From the NCBI GenBank assembly GCA_022818135.1, contig JAFMSR010000009.1:17675063-17739062 (forward strand): 64,000 bases of DNA, read 5' to 3'. A program made the position numbers and the translations under genes. Below are positions 41,078 through 56,000 of the stretch, in pieces. The notes under the pieces were generated by a model that was not told the origin of the DNA, made no database searches, and saw nothing but the letters and a program-made list of their open reading frames with translations. Source of the stretch: Saxidomus purpurata (taxonomy: Eukaryota; Mollusca; Bivalvia; Venerida; Veneridae). Every line of letters starts with the position of its first letter. Positions within the stretch are counted from its first letter, which is position 1.

Positions 41078-44000
41078 AGGTAAAGGGAGGTAATAATGAT
41101 TTTTCAAACTTGCATAAATTTCTAATAAATTCCATCTTAATATATAACTTTTAATGCAAATATTTCACAAATAAGTCTTATATTTACATCTTTCCTTAGG
41201 CAAAGTATGTGTATCAAATTTTTACTTCTGATAAAATAACTCCATCTTGATTGCGCAACCAGGAAAGGGAAATAAATTTTCAAAAATACCTCCTGTGAAA
41301 ATCTTACTTGAATTAAGTGCCAAGTGAACATAAATGATTGTAAATGATCAGATGTTTAAGCTCCAAACAAATCTATTACATGTCCAAAATCTGATTATCC
41401 ATCTTTAACATTTAAGATGAACAAATTCTGTAACAATTTCCTTTAACATTTAAAATTCTCTTTAACATTTTAGCTCTCTTAACATTTAACATGACACGAT
41501 CCATAACATATTCTTCAACAGTTCAACAGACATTATCCACATTTAAAATCAAATGTGGCGTAACAATTTCTATTAACATTTAAAATGAGATTTTTGTTAC
41601 CATTTTCTTTAACATTTTAACCTTTCCATAACAATTCCTTTTCACATTTAAAATTAAATTTTAACTCTCTAAACATTTTTTTTAACAGTTCTGCAGACAT
41701 TTTGTTAACATTTAAAATGAACAAGTTCTGTAACAAAATCTTCTAAAATTTAAAATGACGCGTTTCGTAACATTCTCTCTAACATTTTAGCTCTCTTAAC
41801 ATTTAAAATGACAATCCCTAACATTTTCTTCAACAGTTCAGCGGACATTCCTAACATTTAAAATCAAACGTGGCGTAACATTTTCTTAACATATCTGCAG
41901 CAATTTCTTTTAACATTTAAAATCAAACGTGGCGTAACATTTCTGCAGACATTTAGTTAACATTTAAAATGCACAAGTTCTGTAACAATTTCTTTTAACA
42001 TCTATAATGACGCGTTCCGTAACATTCTCTTTATCATTTCAGTGCTCTTAACATTTAAAATGACACAATCCCTAACATTTTCTTCAACAGTTCAGGAGCC
42101 ATTCCTAAAATTTAAAATCAGCATGGCGTAACAATTTCTGTTAACATGTAAATGAGATTTTCTTTAACATTTGAACGAACCTTTCCATAACAATTTCTTT
42201 TCACATTCAAAATAAGATTTTAACTCACTTAACATTTTCATTAACATTTAAAATCACATTTTCGTTAACATTTTCTTTAACATTTGAATGAACCTTTCCA
42301 TAACAATTTCTTATCACATATAAAATGAAATTTTAACTCTCTTAACATTTTCTTTAACAGTTCTGCGGACAATTTGTTAACATTTAAAACGAACAAGTTC
42401 TGTAACAATTTCTTTTAACATTTAAAATCAAACATTGCGCAACATTTTCTTTAACATTTCTGCAGACATTTAGTTAACATTTAAAATGAACAAGCTCTGT
42501 AACAATTTCTTTTAACATTTAAAATGACGGATCCCTAACATTTTCTTCAACAGTTCAGCGGACATTCTTAACATTTAAAACGACACATGGCGAAGCTGAC
42601 ATTTGTAACATTTAAAATCAAACGTGGCGAAACATTTTCTTTAACATTTCTGCTGATATTTTGTAAACATCTAAAATGAACAAGTTCTGAAACAATTTCT
42701 TTCAACATTTAAAATGAACAAGTTCTGTAACATGCTCTTCAACATTTTAAATCTCTTAACATTTAAAATGACACGATCCGTAACATTTTCTTCAACAGTT
42801 CAACGGACATTCTTTACATTTAAAATCAAACCTGGCGTAACAATTTCTTTTAACATTTAAAATGAGATTTTATCTCTCTTAATATTTTCTTTATTTAACA
42901 GTGCTGCAGACATTTTGTTAACATTTAAAATGAACAAGTTCTGTAACAATTTCCTTTAACATTTAAAATGATGCGTTCCATAAAATTCTCTTTTACATTT
43001 TAGCTCACTTTACATTTAAAATGACGGATCCCTTACATTTTCGTCAACAGTTCCATAACCTTTCCATAACAGTTCTGCAGACATTTTGTTGACATTTAAA
43101 ATAAACAAGTTCTGTTACAATTTCTTTTAACATTTAAAATCAAACATGGCATTACATTTTCTTTAACATTTCTGCAGACATTTATTTAACATTTAAAATG
43201 ACGCATTCTGTAACATTGTCTTTAACATTTTAGCTCTCTTAACATTTAAAATGACAGATCCCTAACATTTTTTTCAACAGTTCAGTGGACATTCTAAACA
43301 TTTAAAATGACACATGGCACAGCGGACATTCGTAACATTAAAAATCAAATGTGGCGTAACATTTTCTTCAATATTTCTGAAGATATTTTGTTAACATTTA
43401 AAATGAACAAGTTTTGTAACAATTTCTTTTAACATTTAAAATGACATGGTCCTTAACATTTTCTTCAACAGTTCAGCAGACATTCTTAACATTCAAAATC
43501 AAACATGGCATAACAAATTCTGTTACATTTAAAATGAGATTTTCGTTCTCATTTTTTTTAACATTTGAACAAACTTTTCCATAATAATTTCTTCTAAAAT
43601 TTAAATTGAGATTTTAATTCTCTGAACATTTTCTTTAACAGTTTTGGCTGATATTCTTAACATTTAAAATCAAATGTGGCATAACAATTTCTGATTACAT
43701 TTAATATTACATTTTCGGAAACATTTTCTTTAACATTTTAACAAACCTTTCCATAACAATTCCTTATCACATTTCAAATGAGATTTTAACTGTCTTAACA
43801 TTTTCTTTAACAGTTCTGCAGACATTTTGTTAACATTTAAAATGAACAAGTTTTAACGTTTTCACTAACCTTTCCATAACAATTTCTTTTAAAAATTAAA
43901 ATTTTATCTCTCTGAACATTTTCTTTAACAGTTCTGCAGATATTTTGTTCTGTAACAATTTCTTTTTAACATTTAAAATCAAACGTGGCGTTACATTTTC

Positions 44001-44420
44001 TTTAACATTTCTGCAGACATATATTTAACATTTAAAATGAACAAGTTCTGAAACAACTTCTTTTAACATTTAAAATGACGCGTTCCTTAAAATTCTCTTT
44101 TACATTTTAGCTCTCTATACATTTAAAATGACGGATCCCTTACATTTTCGTCAGCAGTTCAGTTGACATTCTTAACGTTTAAAATCAAACATAGCGTAAC
44201 ATTTTCTTTAACATTTCTGCAGATATTTTGTTAACATCTAAAATGAACAAGTTCTGTAACACTTTCTTTAACATTTAAAATGACATGTTCTGTAACATTC
44301 TCTTTAACATTTTAGCTTTTTTAACATTTAAAATGACACGATCCGTATCATTTTCTTCAACTGTTCAGGGGACATTGTTTTAACATCTTAGTCAACCTTT
44401 CCATAACAATCTCTTTTAAC

Positions 44421-47400
44421 ATTTAAAATGAGATTTTCGTAAACATTTTCTTTAATATTTTAACAACCTTTCCATAACAGTTCTGCAGACATTTTGTTAA
44501 CATTTAAAATGAACAAGTTCTGTAACAATTTCTTTTAACATTTAAAATGACTCATTCCGTAACATTCTCTTTAACATTTTAGCTCTTTTAACATTTAAAA
44601 TGATGCGATCTTTAACATTTTCTTAAACAGTTCAGCGGACATTCTTAGCATTTAAAATGACACATGCCGCAGCAGACATTCTTCACATTTAAAATCAAAT
44701 CTGGCGTTTCCATTTCTGTAAACATTTAAAATGAGATTTTCATTAACATTTTCTTTAAGGTTTTCACTAACCTTTCCATAACAATTTCTTTTAAAATTTA
44801 AATTGAGATTTAATCTCCCTGAACATTTTATTTAACAGGTCTGCAGACATTTTGTTCTGTAACAATTTCTTCTTAACATTTATTATCAAACGTGGCATTA
44901 CATTTTCTTTAACATTTTAGCTATCTTAACAATTAAATGACACTATCCCTAACATTTTCTTTGACAGTTCAGTGGACATTCTTAACATTTTAATGGACCT
45001 TTCCATAACATTTACTTTAAAATTTAAAATGAGATTTTTGTAAACATTTTCTTTAACATTTTAACAAACCTTTCCATAACAATTCCTTATCATTTATCAT
45101 TTAAAATGAGATTTTAACTCTCTGAACATTTTCTTTAACAGTTCTGCACACATTTTGTTAACATTTAAAATGATCAAGTTCTGTCACAATTTCTTTTTAA
45201 CATTTAAAATCAAACGTGGCGTTACATTTTCTTTAACATTTCTGCAGATATTTTGTTAACATCTAAAAAGAACAAGTTCTGTAACAATTTCTTTTAACAT
45301 TTAAAATCAAATGTGGTGTAACATTTTCTTTAACATTTCTGCAGACATTAATATAACATTTAAAATGAACAAGTTCTGTAACAATTTCTTTAACATTTAA
45401 AATTACGCGTTCCGTAACACATTTATATAATATTTAAAATGAACAAGTTCTGTAACATTTTCTTTTAACATTTTAAATGGCGTTTAATAAAACGGATCCC
45501 TAACATTATCTTCAACAGTTAAGCGTACATTCTTAACATTTTTAAATGACACATGGCGCAGCTGACATTAGTTACATTTAAAATCAAACTTGGCGCAACA
45601 TTTTCTTTAACATTTCTGCAAATATTTTTATTAAGTTCTGTAACAATTTCTTTTAACATTAAAGCTCTCTTACATTTTAAAATGATACGATCCCTAGCAT
45701 TTTCTTCAACAGTTCAGCAGACATTCTTAACATTTAAAATGACACATGGTGCAGTGGACATTCTTAACATTTAAAATCAAACATAGGGTAACAATTTCTT
45801 TTAACATTTAAAATGATGGGTCGTAATTAAGTTTCTTTTTAACATTTTAGCTCTCTTAACATTTAAAATAATGCAATCCGTAACATTTTCTTCAACAGTT
45901 CAGCAGACATTCTTAACATTTAAAATGACACATGGTGCAGTGGACATTCTTAACATTTAAAATCAAACGTGGGGTAACAATTTCTTTTAACATTTAAAAT
46001 GAGATTTTAACTCTCTTAACATTTTCTAACAGTTCTGCAGACATTTTGTTAACATTTAAAATGAACAAGTTCTGTAACAATTTCTTTTAACATTTAAAAT
46101 GATGCATTCTGTAACATTCTCTTTAACATTTTAGCTCTCTTCACATTTAAAATAACGCAATCCCTAACATTTTCTTCAACATTTCAGGGACATTCTTAAC
46201 ATTTAAAATGACACATAGTGCAGTGGACAGTCTTAACATTTAAAATCAAACTTGGTGTAACAATTTCTGTTAACATTTAAAATGAGATTTTCGTTAACAT
46301 TTTCTTTAACATTTTAATGAACCTTTCCATAACAATTTCTTTTAACATTTAAAATGAAATTTTAACTCTCTTAACATTTTCTTTAACAGTTCTGCAGACA
46401 TTTTGCTAACATTTAAAATGAACAATTTCTGTAACAATTTCTTTTAACATTTAAAATCAAACGTGGCGTAACATTTTCTTTTACATTTCTGCAGACATTT
46501 TGTAAACATTTAAAATGAACAAGTTCTGTAACAATTTCTTTTAACATTTAAAATGACGCGTTACGTAACATTCTCTTTAACATTTTAGCTCTCTTAACAT
46601 TTAAAATGACGCGGTCCCTAACATTTTTTTCAACAGTTCAGCGGACATTCTTAACATTTAAAATGACACATGGCGCAGCAGACATTCTTAACATTTAAAA
46701 TGACACATGGTGCAGTAGACATTCTTAATATTTAAAATCAAACGTGGCGTAACAATTTCTTTTAACATTTAAAATGAGATTTTAACTCTCTTAACATTTT
46801 CTAACAGTTCTGCAGACATTTTGTTAACATTTAAAATGAACAAGCTCTGTAACAATTTCTTTTAACATTTAAAATGACACGTTCCGTAACATTCTCTTTA
46901 ACATTTTAGCTCTGTTAACATTTAAAATAAAGCGATCCCTAACATTTTCTTCAACAGTTCAGGGACATTCTTAACATTTAAAATGACAAATAGTGTAGCG
47001 GACATTCTTAACATTTAAAATCAAACGTTGCGTAACAATTTCTGTAAACATTTAAAATGAGATTTTCGTAAACATTTTCTTTAATATTTTAACAACCTTT
47101 CCATAACAGTTCTGCAGACATTTTGTTAACATTTAAAATGAACAAGTTCTGTAACAATTTCTTTTAACATTTAAAATGACTCATTCCGTAACATTCTCTT
47201 TAACATTTTAGCTCTTTTAACATTTAAAATGATGCGATCTTTAACATTTTCTTAAACAGTTCAGCGGACATTCTTAGCATTTAAAATGACACATGCCGCA
47301 GCAGACATTCTTCACATTTAAAATCAAATCTGGCGTTTCCATTTCTGTAAACATTTAAAATGAGATTTTCATTAACATTTTCTTTAAGGTTTTCACTAAC

Positions 47401-50400
47401 CTTTCCATAACAATTTCTTTTAAAATTTAAATTGAGATTTAATCTCCCTGAACATTTTATTTAACAGGTCTGCAGACATTTTGTTCTGTAACAATTTCTT
47501 CTTAACATTTATTATCAAACGTGGCATTACATTTTCTTTAACATTTTAGCTATCTTAACAATTAAATGACACTATCCCTAACATTTTCTTTGACAGTTCA
47601 GTGGACATTCTTAACATTTTAATGGACCTTTCCATAACATTTACTTTAAAATTTAAAATGAGATTTTTGTAAACATTTTCTTTAACATTTTAACAAACCT
47701 TTCCATAACAATTCCTTATCATTTATCATTTAAAATGAGATTTTAACTCTCTGAACATTTTCTTTAACAGTTCTGCACACATTTTGTTAACATTTAAAAT
47801 GATCAAGTTCTGTCACAATTTCTTTTTAACATTTAAAATCAAACGTGGCGTTACATTTTCTTTAACATTTCTGCAGATATTTTGTTAACATCTAAAAAGA
47901 ACAAGTTCTGTAACAATTTCTTTTAACATTTAAAATCAAATGTGGTGTAACATTTTCTTTAACATTTCTGCAGACATTAATATAACATTTAAAATGAACA
48001 AGTTCTGTAACAATTTCTTTAACATTTAAAATTACGCGTCCGTAACACATTTATATAATATTTAAAATGAACAAGTTCTGTAACATTTTCTTTTAACATT
48101 TTAAATGACGCGTTTAATAAAACGGATCCCTAACATTATCTTCAACAGTTAAGCGTACATTCTTAACATTTTTAAATGACACATGGCGCAGCTGACATTA
48201 GTTACATTTAAAATCAAACTTGGCGCAACATTTTCTTTAACATTTCTGCAAATATTTTTATTAAGTTCTGTAACAATTTCTTTTAACATTAAAGCTCTCT
48301 TACATTTTAAAATGATACGATCCCTAGCATTTTCTTCAACAGTTCAGCAGACATTCTTAACATTTAAAATGACACATGGTGCAGTGGACATTCTTAACAT
48401 TTAAAATCAAACATAGGGTAACAATTTCTTTTAACATTTAAAATGATGGGTCGTAATTAAGTTTCTTTTTAACATTTTAGCTCTCTTAACATTTAAAATA
48501 ATGCAATCCGTAACATTTTCTTCAACAGTTCAGCAGACATTCTTAACATTTAAAATGACACATGGTGCAGTGGACATTCTTAACATTTAAAATCAAACGT
48601 GGGGTAACAATTTCTTTTAACATTTAAAATGAGATTTTAACTCTCTTAACATTTTCTAACAGTTCTGCAGACATTTTGTTAACATTTAAAATGAACAAGT
48701 TCTGTAACAATTTCTTTTAACATTTAAAATGATGCATTCTGTAACATTCTCTTTAACATTTTAGCTCTCTTCACATTTAAAATAACGCAATCCCTAACAT
48801 TTTCTTCAACATTTCAGGGACATTCTTAACATTTAAAATGACACATAGTGCAGTGGACAGTCTTAACATTTAAAATCAAACTTGGTGTAACAATTTCTGT
48901 TAACATTTAAAATGAGATTTTCGTTAACATTTTCTTTAACATTTTAATGAACCTTTCCATAACAATTTCTTTTAACATTTAAAATGAAATTTTAACTCTC
49001 TTAACATTTTCTTTAACAGTTCTGCAGACATTTTGCTAACATTTAAAATGAACAATTTCTGTAACAATTTCTTTTAACATTTAAAATCAAACGTGGCGTA
49101 ACATTTTCTTTTACATTTCTGCAGACATTTTGTAAACATTTAAAATGAACAAGTTCTGTAACAATTTCTTTTAACATTTAAAATGACGCGTTACGTAACA
49201 TTCTCTTTAACATTTTAGCTCTGTTAACATTTAAAATGACGCGGTCCCTAACATTTTTTTCAACAGTTCAGCGGACATTCTTAACATTTAAAATGACACA
49301 TGGCGCAGCAGACATTCTTAACATTTAAAATGACACATGGTGCAGTAGACATTCTTAATATTTAAAATCAAACGTGGCGTAACAATTTCTTTTAACATTT
49401 AAAATGAGATTTTAACTCTCTTAACATTTTCTAACAGTTCTGCAGACATTTTGTTAACATTTAAAATGAACAAGCTCTGTAACAATTTCTTTTAACATTT
49501 AAAATGACACGTTCCGTAACATTCTCTTTAACATTTTAGCTCTGTTAACATTTAAAATAAAGCGATCCCTAACATTTTCTTCAACAGTTCAGGGACATTC
49601 TTAACATTTAAAATGACAAATAGTGTAGCGGACATTCTTAACATTTAAAATCAAACGTTGCGTAACAATTTCTGTAAACATTTAAAATGAGATTTTCGTA
49701 AACATTTTCTTTAATATTTTAACAACCTTTCCATAACAGTTCTGCAGACATTTTGTTAACATTTAAAATGAACAAGTTCTGTAACAATTTCTTTTAACAT
49801 TTAAAATGACTCATTCCGTAACATTCTCTTTAACATTTTAGCTCTTTTAACATTTAAAATGATGCGATCTTTAACATTTTCTTAAACAGTTCAGCGGACA
49901 TTCTTAGCATTTAAAATGACACATGCCGCAGCAGACATTCTTCACATTTGAAATCAAATCTGGCGTTTCCATTTCTGTAAACATTTAAAATGAGATTTTC
50001 ATTAACATTTTCTTTAAGGTTTTCACTAACCTTTCCATAACAATTTCTTTTAAAATTTAAATTGAGATTTAATCTCCCTGAACATTTTCTTTAACAGGTC
50101 TGCAGACATTTTGTTCTGTAACAATTTCTTCTTAACATTTATTATCAAACGTGGCATTACATTTTCTTTAACATTTTAGCTATCTTAACAATTAAATGAC
50201 ACTATCCCTAACATTTTCTTTGACAGTTCAGTGGACATTCTTAACATTTTAATGGACCTTTCCATAACATTTACTTTAAAATTTAAAATGAGATTTTTGT
50301 AAACATTTTCTTTAACATTTTAACAAACCTTTCCATAACAATTCCTTATCATTTATCATTTAAAATGAGATTTTAACTCTCTGAACATTTTCTTTAACAG

Positions 50401-52318
50401 TTCTGCACACATTTTGTTAACATTTAAAATGATCAAGTTCTGTCACAATTTCTTTTTAACATTTAAAATCAAACGTGGCGTTACATTTTCTTTAACATTT
50501 CTGCAGATATTTTGTTAACATCTAAAAAGAACAAGTTCTGTAACAATTTCTTTTAACATTTAAAATCAAATGTGGTGTAACATTTTCTTTAACATTTCTG
50601 CAGACATTAATATAACATTTAAAATGAACAAGTTCTGTAACAATTTCTTTAACATTTAAAATTACGCGTTCCGTAACACATTTATATAATATTTAAAATG
50701 AACAAGTTCTGTAACATTTTCTTTTAACATTTTAAATGACGCGTTTAATAAAACGGATCCCTAACATTATCTTCAACAGTTAAGCGTACATTCTTAACAT
50801 TTTTAAATGACACATGGCGCAGCTGACATTAGTTACATTTAAAATCAAACTTGGCGCAACATTTTCTTTAACATTTCTGCAAATATTTTTATTAAGTTCT
50901 GTAACAATTTCTTTTAACATTAAAGCTCTCTTACATTTTAAAATGATACGATCCCTAGCATTTTCTTCAACAGTTCAGCAGACATTCTTAACATTTAAAA
51001 TGACACATGGTGCAGTGGACATTCTTAACATTTAAAATCAAACATAGGGTAACAATTTCTTTTAACATTTAAAATGATGGGTCGTAATTAAGTTTCTTTT
51101 TAACATTTTAGCTCTCTTAACATTTAAAATAATGCAATCCGTAACATTTTCTTCAACAGTTCAGCAGACATTCTTAACATTTAAAATGACACATGGTGCA
51201 GTGGACATTCTTAACATTTAAAATCAAACGTGGGGTAACAATTTCTTTTAACATTTAAAATGAGATTTTAACTCTCTTAACATTTTCTAACAGTTCTGCA
51301 GACATTTTGTTAACATTTAAAATGAACAAGTTCTGTAACAATTTCTTTTAACATTTAAAATGATGCATTCTGTAACATTCTCTTTAACATTTTAGCTCTC
51401 TTCACATTTAAAATAACGCAATCCCTAACATTTTCTTCAACATTTCAGGGACATTCTTAACATTTAAAATGACACATAGTGCAGTGGACAGTCTTAACAT
51501 TTAAAATCAAACTTGGTGTAACAATTTCTGTTAACATTTAAAATGAGATTTTCGTTAACATTTTCTTTAACATTTTAATGAACCTTTCCATAACAATTTC
51601 TTTTAACATTTAAAATGAAATTTTAACTCTCTTAACATTTTCTTTAACAGTTCTGCAGACATTTTGCTAACATTTAAAATGAACAATTTCTGTAACAATT
51701 TCTTTTAACATTTAAAATCAAACGTGGCGTAACATTTTCTTTTACATTTCTGCAGACATTTTGTAAACATTTAAAATGAACAAGTTCTGTAACAATTTCT
51801 TTTAACATTTAAAATGACGCGTTACGTAACATTCTCTTTAACATTTTAGCTCTCTTAACATTTAAAATGACGCGGTCCCTAACATTTTTTTCAACAGTTC
51901 AGCGGACATTCTTAACATTTAAAATGACACATGGCGCAGCAGACATTCTTAACATTTAAAATGACACATGGTGCAGTAGACATTCTTAATATTTAAAATC
52001 AAACGTGGCGTAACAATTTCTTTTAACATTTAAAATGAGATTTTAACTCTCTTAACATTTTCTAACAGTTCTGCAGACATTTTGTTAACATTTAAAATGA
52101 ACAAGCTCTGTAACAATTTCTTTTAACATTTAAAATGACACGTTCCGTAACATTCTCTTTAACATTTTAGCTCTGTTAACATTTAAAATAAAGCGATCCC
52201 TAACATTTTCTTCAACAGTTCAGGGACATTCTTAACATTTAAAATGACAAATAGTGTAGCGGACATTCTTAACATTTAAAATCAAACGTTGTGTAACAAT
52301 TTCTGTAAACATTTAAAA
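44421..52318. repeat. 2.63-kb higher-order repeat, three near-identical copies
   Basis: Copies run about 44421-47049, 47050-49679 and 49680-52318. A marker phrase starting ATGGCGCAGCTGACATTAG recurs at 45553, 48183 and 50814, giving periods of 2630 and 2631 bp. Differences are few: ACGCGTTCCG versus ACGCGTCCG, TTTTATTTAAC versus TTTTCTTTAAC, and CTCTCTTAAC versus CTCTGTTAAC. The copies are therefore recent. Confidence 0.92.
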
Positions 52319-53095
52319 TGAGATTTTCTTTAACATTTTTTTCAACATTTTAATGAACCTTTCCATAACAAATTCTTTTAACATTTAAAATGAAATTTTA
52401 ACTCTCTTAACATTTTCTTTAACAGTTCTGCAGACATTTTGCTAACATTTAAAATGAACAATTTCTGTTACAATTTCTTTTAACATTTAAAATCAAACGT
52501 GGCGTAACATTTTCTTTCACATTTCTGCAGACATTTTGTAAACATTTAAAATGAACAAGTTCTGTAACAATTTCTTTTAACATTTAAAATGACGCGTTAC
52601 GTAACATTCTCTTTAACATTTTAGCTCTCTTAACATTTAAAATGACGCGGTCCCTAACATTTTTTTCAACAGTTCAGCGGACATTCTTAACATTTAAAAT
52701 GACACATGGCGCAGCAGACATTCTTAACATTTAAAATGACACATGGTGCAGTAGACATTCTTAATATTTAAAATCAAACGTGGCGTAACAATTTCTTTTA
52801 ACATTTAAAATGAGATTTTAACTCTCTTAACATTTTCTAACAGTTCTGCAGACATTTTGTTAACATTTAAAATGAGCAAGTTCTGTAACAATTTCTTTTA
52901 ACATTTAAAATGACACGTTCCGTAACATTCTCTTTAACATTTTAGCTCTGTTAACATTTAAAATAAAGCAATCCCTAACATTTTCTTCAACAGTTCAGGG
53001 ACATTCTTAACATTTAAAATGACAAATAGTGTAGCGGACATTCTTAACATTTAAAATCAAACGTTGCGTAACAATTTCTGTAAACATTTAAAATG
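51545..53095. repeat. About 775-bp partial tandem duplication at the right edge of the higher-order array
   Basis: The segment around GTGCAGTAGACATTCTTAAT at 51971 recurs at 52746, with the preceding and following submonomers in the same order. The third 2.63-kb copy therefore runs into a shorter duplication rather than a fourth full copy. Confidence 0.7.
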
Positions 53096-54699
53096 AAATT
53101 TTTCGTTAACATTTTTTTTAACATTTTAATGAACCTTTCCATAACAATTTCTTTTAACATTTAAAATGAAATTTTAACTCTCTTAACATTTGAAATGATG
53201 CGATGCCTAACATTTTCTTCAACAGTTCAGCGGACATTCTTCACATTTAAAATGACACATGGTGCAGCAGACATTCTTAACATTTAAAATCAAACGTGGT
53301 GTAACAATTGCTGTAAACATTTAAAATGAGATTTTCGTTAACATTTTCTTTAACATTTTAACGAACCTTTCCATAACAATTTCTTTTAACATTTAAAATG
53401 AGATTTTAACTCTCTTTACATATTGTCTTTAACAGTTTAAAATGAACAAGTTCTGTAACAATTTCTTTAACATTTAAAATCAAATGTGGCGTAACATTCT
53501 CTTTAACATTTCTGCAGACATTTTGTTAACATTTAAAATGAACAAGTTCTGTAACAATTTCTTTTAACATTTAAAAAGATGCGTTCTGTAAGATTCTCTT
53601 TAACATTTTAGCTGTCTTAACATTTAAAATAATGCAATCCGTAACATTTTCTTCAACAGTTCAGCAGACATTCTTAACATTTAAAATGACACATGGTGCA
53701 GTGGACATTCTTAATATTTAAAATCAAACGTGGCGTAACAATTTCTTTTAACATTTAAAATGAGATTTTAACTCTCTTAACATTTTCTAACAGTTCTGCA
53801 GACATTTTGTTAACATTTAAAATGAACAAGTTCTGTAACAATTTCTTTTAACATTTAAAATGACACGTTCCGTAACATTCTCTTTAACATTTTAGCTCTC
53901 TTAACATTTAAAATAACGCGATCCCTAACCTTTTCTTCAACAGTTCAGGGACATTCTTAACATTTAAAATGACAAATAGTGCAGCGGACATTCTTAACAT
54001 TTAAAATCAAACGTTGCGTAACAATTTCTGTAAACATTTAAAATGAGATTTTCGTTAACATTTTTTTTAACATTTTAATGAACCTTTCCATAATAATTTC
54101 TTTTAACATTTAAAATGAAATTTTAACTCTCTTAACATTTTCTTTAACAGTTCTGCAGACATTTTGCTAACATTTAAAATGAACAATTTCTGTTACAATT
54201 TCTTTTAACATTTAAAATCAAACTTGGCGTAACATTTTCTTTAACATTTCTGCAGACATTTTGTTAACATTTAAAATGAACAAGTTCTGTAACAATTTCT
54301 TTTAACATTTAAAATGACGCGCTACGTAACATTCTCTTTAACATTTTAGCTCTCTTAACATTTAAAATGACGCGGTCCCTAACATTTTTTTCAACAGTTC
54401 AGCGGACATTCTTAACATTTAAAATGACACATGGCGCAGCGGACATTCTCAATATTTAAAATCAACCGTGGCGTAACATTTTCTTACATATTTCTGCAGA
54501 TATTTTGTTAACATTTAAAATGAACATGTAACAACTTCTTTTAACATTTAAAATGACGCATTCCGTAACATTCTCTTTAACATTTTAGCTCTCTTAACAT
54601 TTAAAATTACGCGATCCGTAACATTTTCTTCAACAGTTCAGGGGACATTCTTAACATTTAAAATGACACATGGCGCAGGGGACATTCTTAACATTTAAA

Positions 54700-56000
54700 A
54701 TCAAATGTGGCGTAACAATTTCTGTAAACATTTTAAATGAAATTTTCGTTTACATTTTCTTTAACATTTTAACGAACCTTTCCATAACAATTTATTTTAA
54801 CATTTAAAATAAGATTTTAACTCTCTTAACATTTTTTTTTACATTTAAAATGAACAAGTTCTGTAATAATTTCTTTGAACATTTCAAATCAAATGTGGCC
54901 TAATATTCTATTTAACATTTCTGCAGACATTTTGTTAACATTTAAAATGAACAAGTTCTGTAACAATTTCTTTTAACATTTAAAATCAAATGTGGAGTAA
55001 CATTCTCTTTAACATTTCTACAGACATTTTGTTAACATTTAAAATGAACAAGTTCTGTAACAATTTCTTTTAATATTTAAAATGACACGTTCCGTAACAT
55101 TCTCTTTAACATTTAACTCTCTTAACATTTTCTTTAACAGTTCTGCAGACATTTTGTTAACATTTAAAATGAACAAGTTCTGTAACAATTTCTTTTAACA
55201 TTTAAAATGACACGTTCCGTAACATTCTCTTTAAAATTTTAGCTCTCTTAACATTTAAAATGACGCGATCCCTAACATTTTCTTCAACAGTTCAGCGAAT
55301 ATTCTTAACATTTAAAATGACACATGGTGCAGCGGACATTCTTCACATTTAAAATCAAATGTGGCGTAACAATTTCTGTTAATATTTAAAATGAGATTTT
55401 CGTTAACATTTTCTTTAACATTTTAACGAACCTTTCCATAACAATTTCTTTTAACATTTAAAATGAGATTTTAACTCTCTTAACATTTTTTTTTACATTT
55501 AAAATGAACAAGTTCTGTAATAATTTCTTTGAACATTTCAAATCAAATGTGGCCTAATATTCTATTTAACATTTCTGCAGACATTTTGTTAACATTTAAA
55601 ATGAACAAGTTCTGTAACAATTTCTTTTAACATTTAAAATCAAATGTGGAGTAACATTCTCTTTAACATTTCTACAGACATTTTGTTAACATTTAAAATG
55701 AACAAGTTCTGTAACAATTTCTTTTAATATTTAAAATGACACGTTCCGTAACATTCTCTTTAACATTTAACTCTCTTAACATTTTCTTTAACAGTTCTGC
55801 AGACATTTTGTTAACATTTAAAATGAACAAGTTCTGTAACAATTTCTTTTAACATTTAAAATGACACGTTCCGTAACATTCTCTTTAAAATTTTAGCTCT
55901 CTTAACATTTAAAATGACGCGATCCCTAACATTTTCTTCAACAGTTCAGCGGAATATTTAAAATGAAGTGTTCCGCAATTTCCCCTTTAACATTTAAGCT
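54700..56000. repeat. About 654-bp tandem duplication near the right end of the array
   Basis: The unusual phrase GTTCTGTAATAATTTCTTTG, then AATGTGGCCTAATATTCTAT, occurs after 54841 and again after 55495, with the same long series of submonomers between. This is a second, independent higher-order expansion. Confidence 0.75.

Noticed and set aside
45553..51035. Three identical 73-codon frames (at 45553, 48183 and 50814)
   Set aside because: They are the same satellite segment in each 2.63-kb copy; the encoded sequence is translated satellite, not a gene family.
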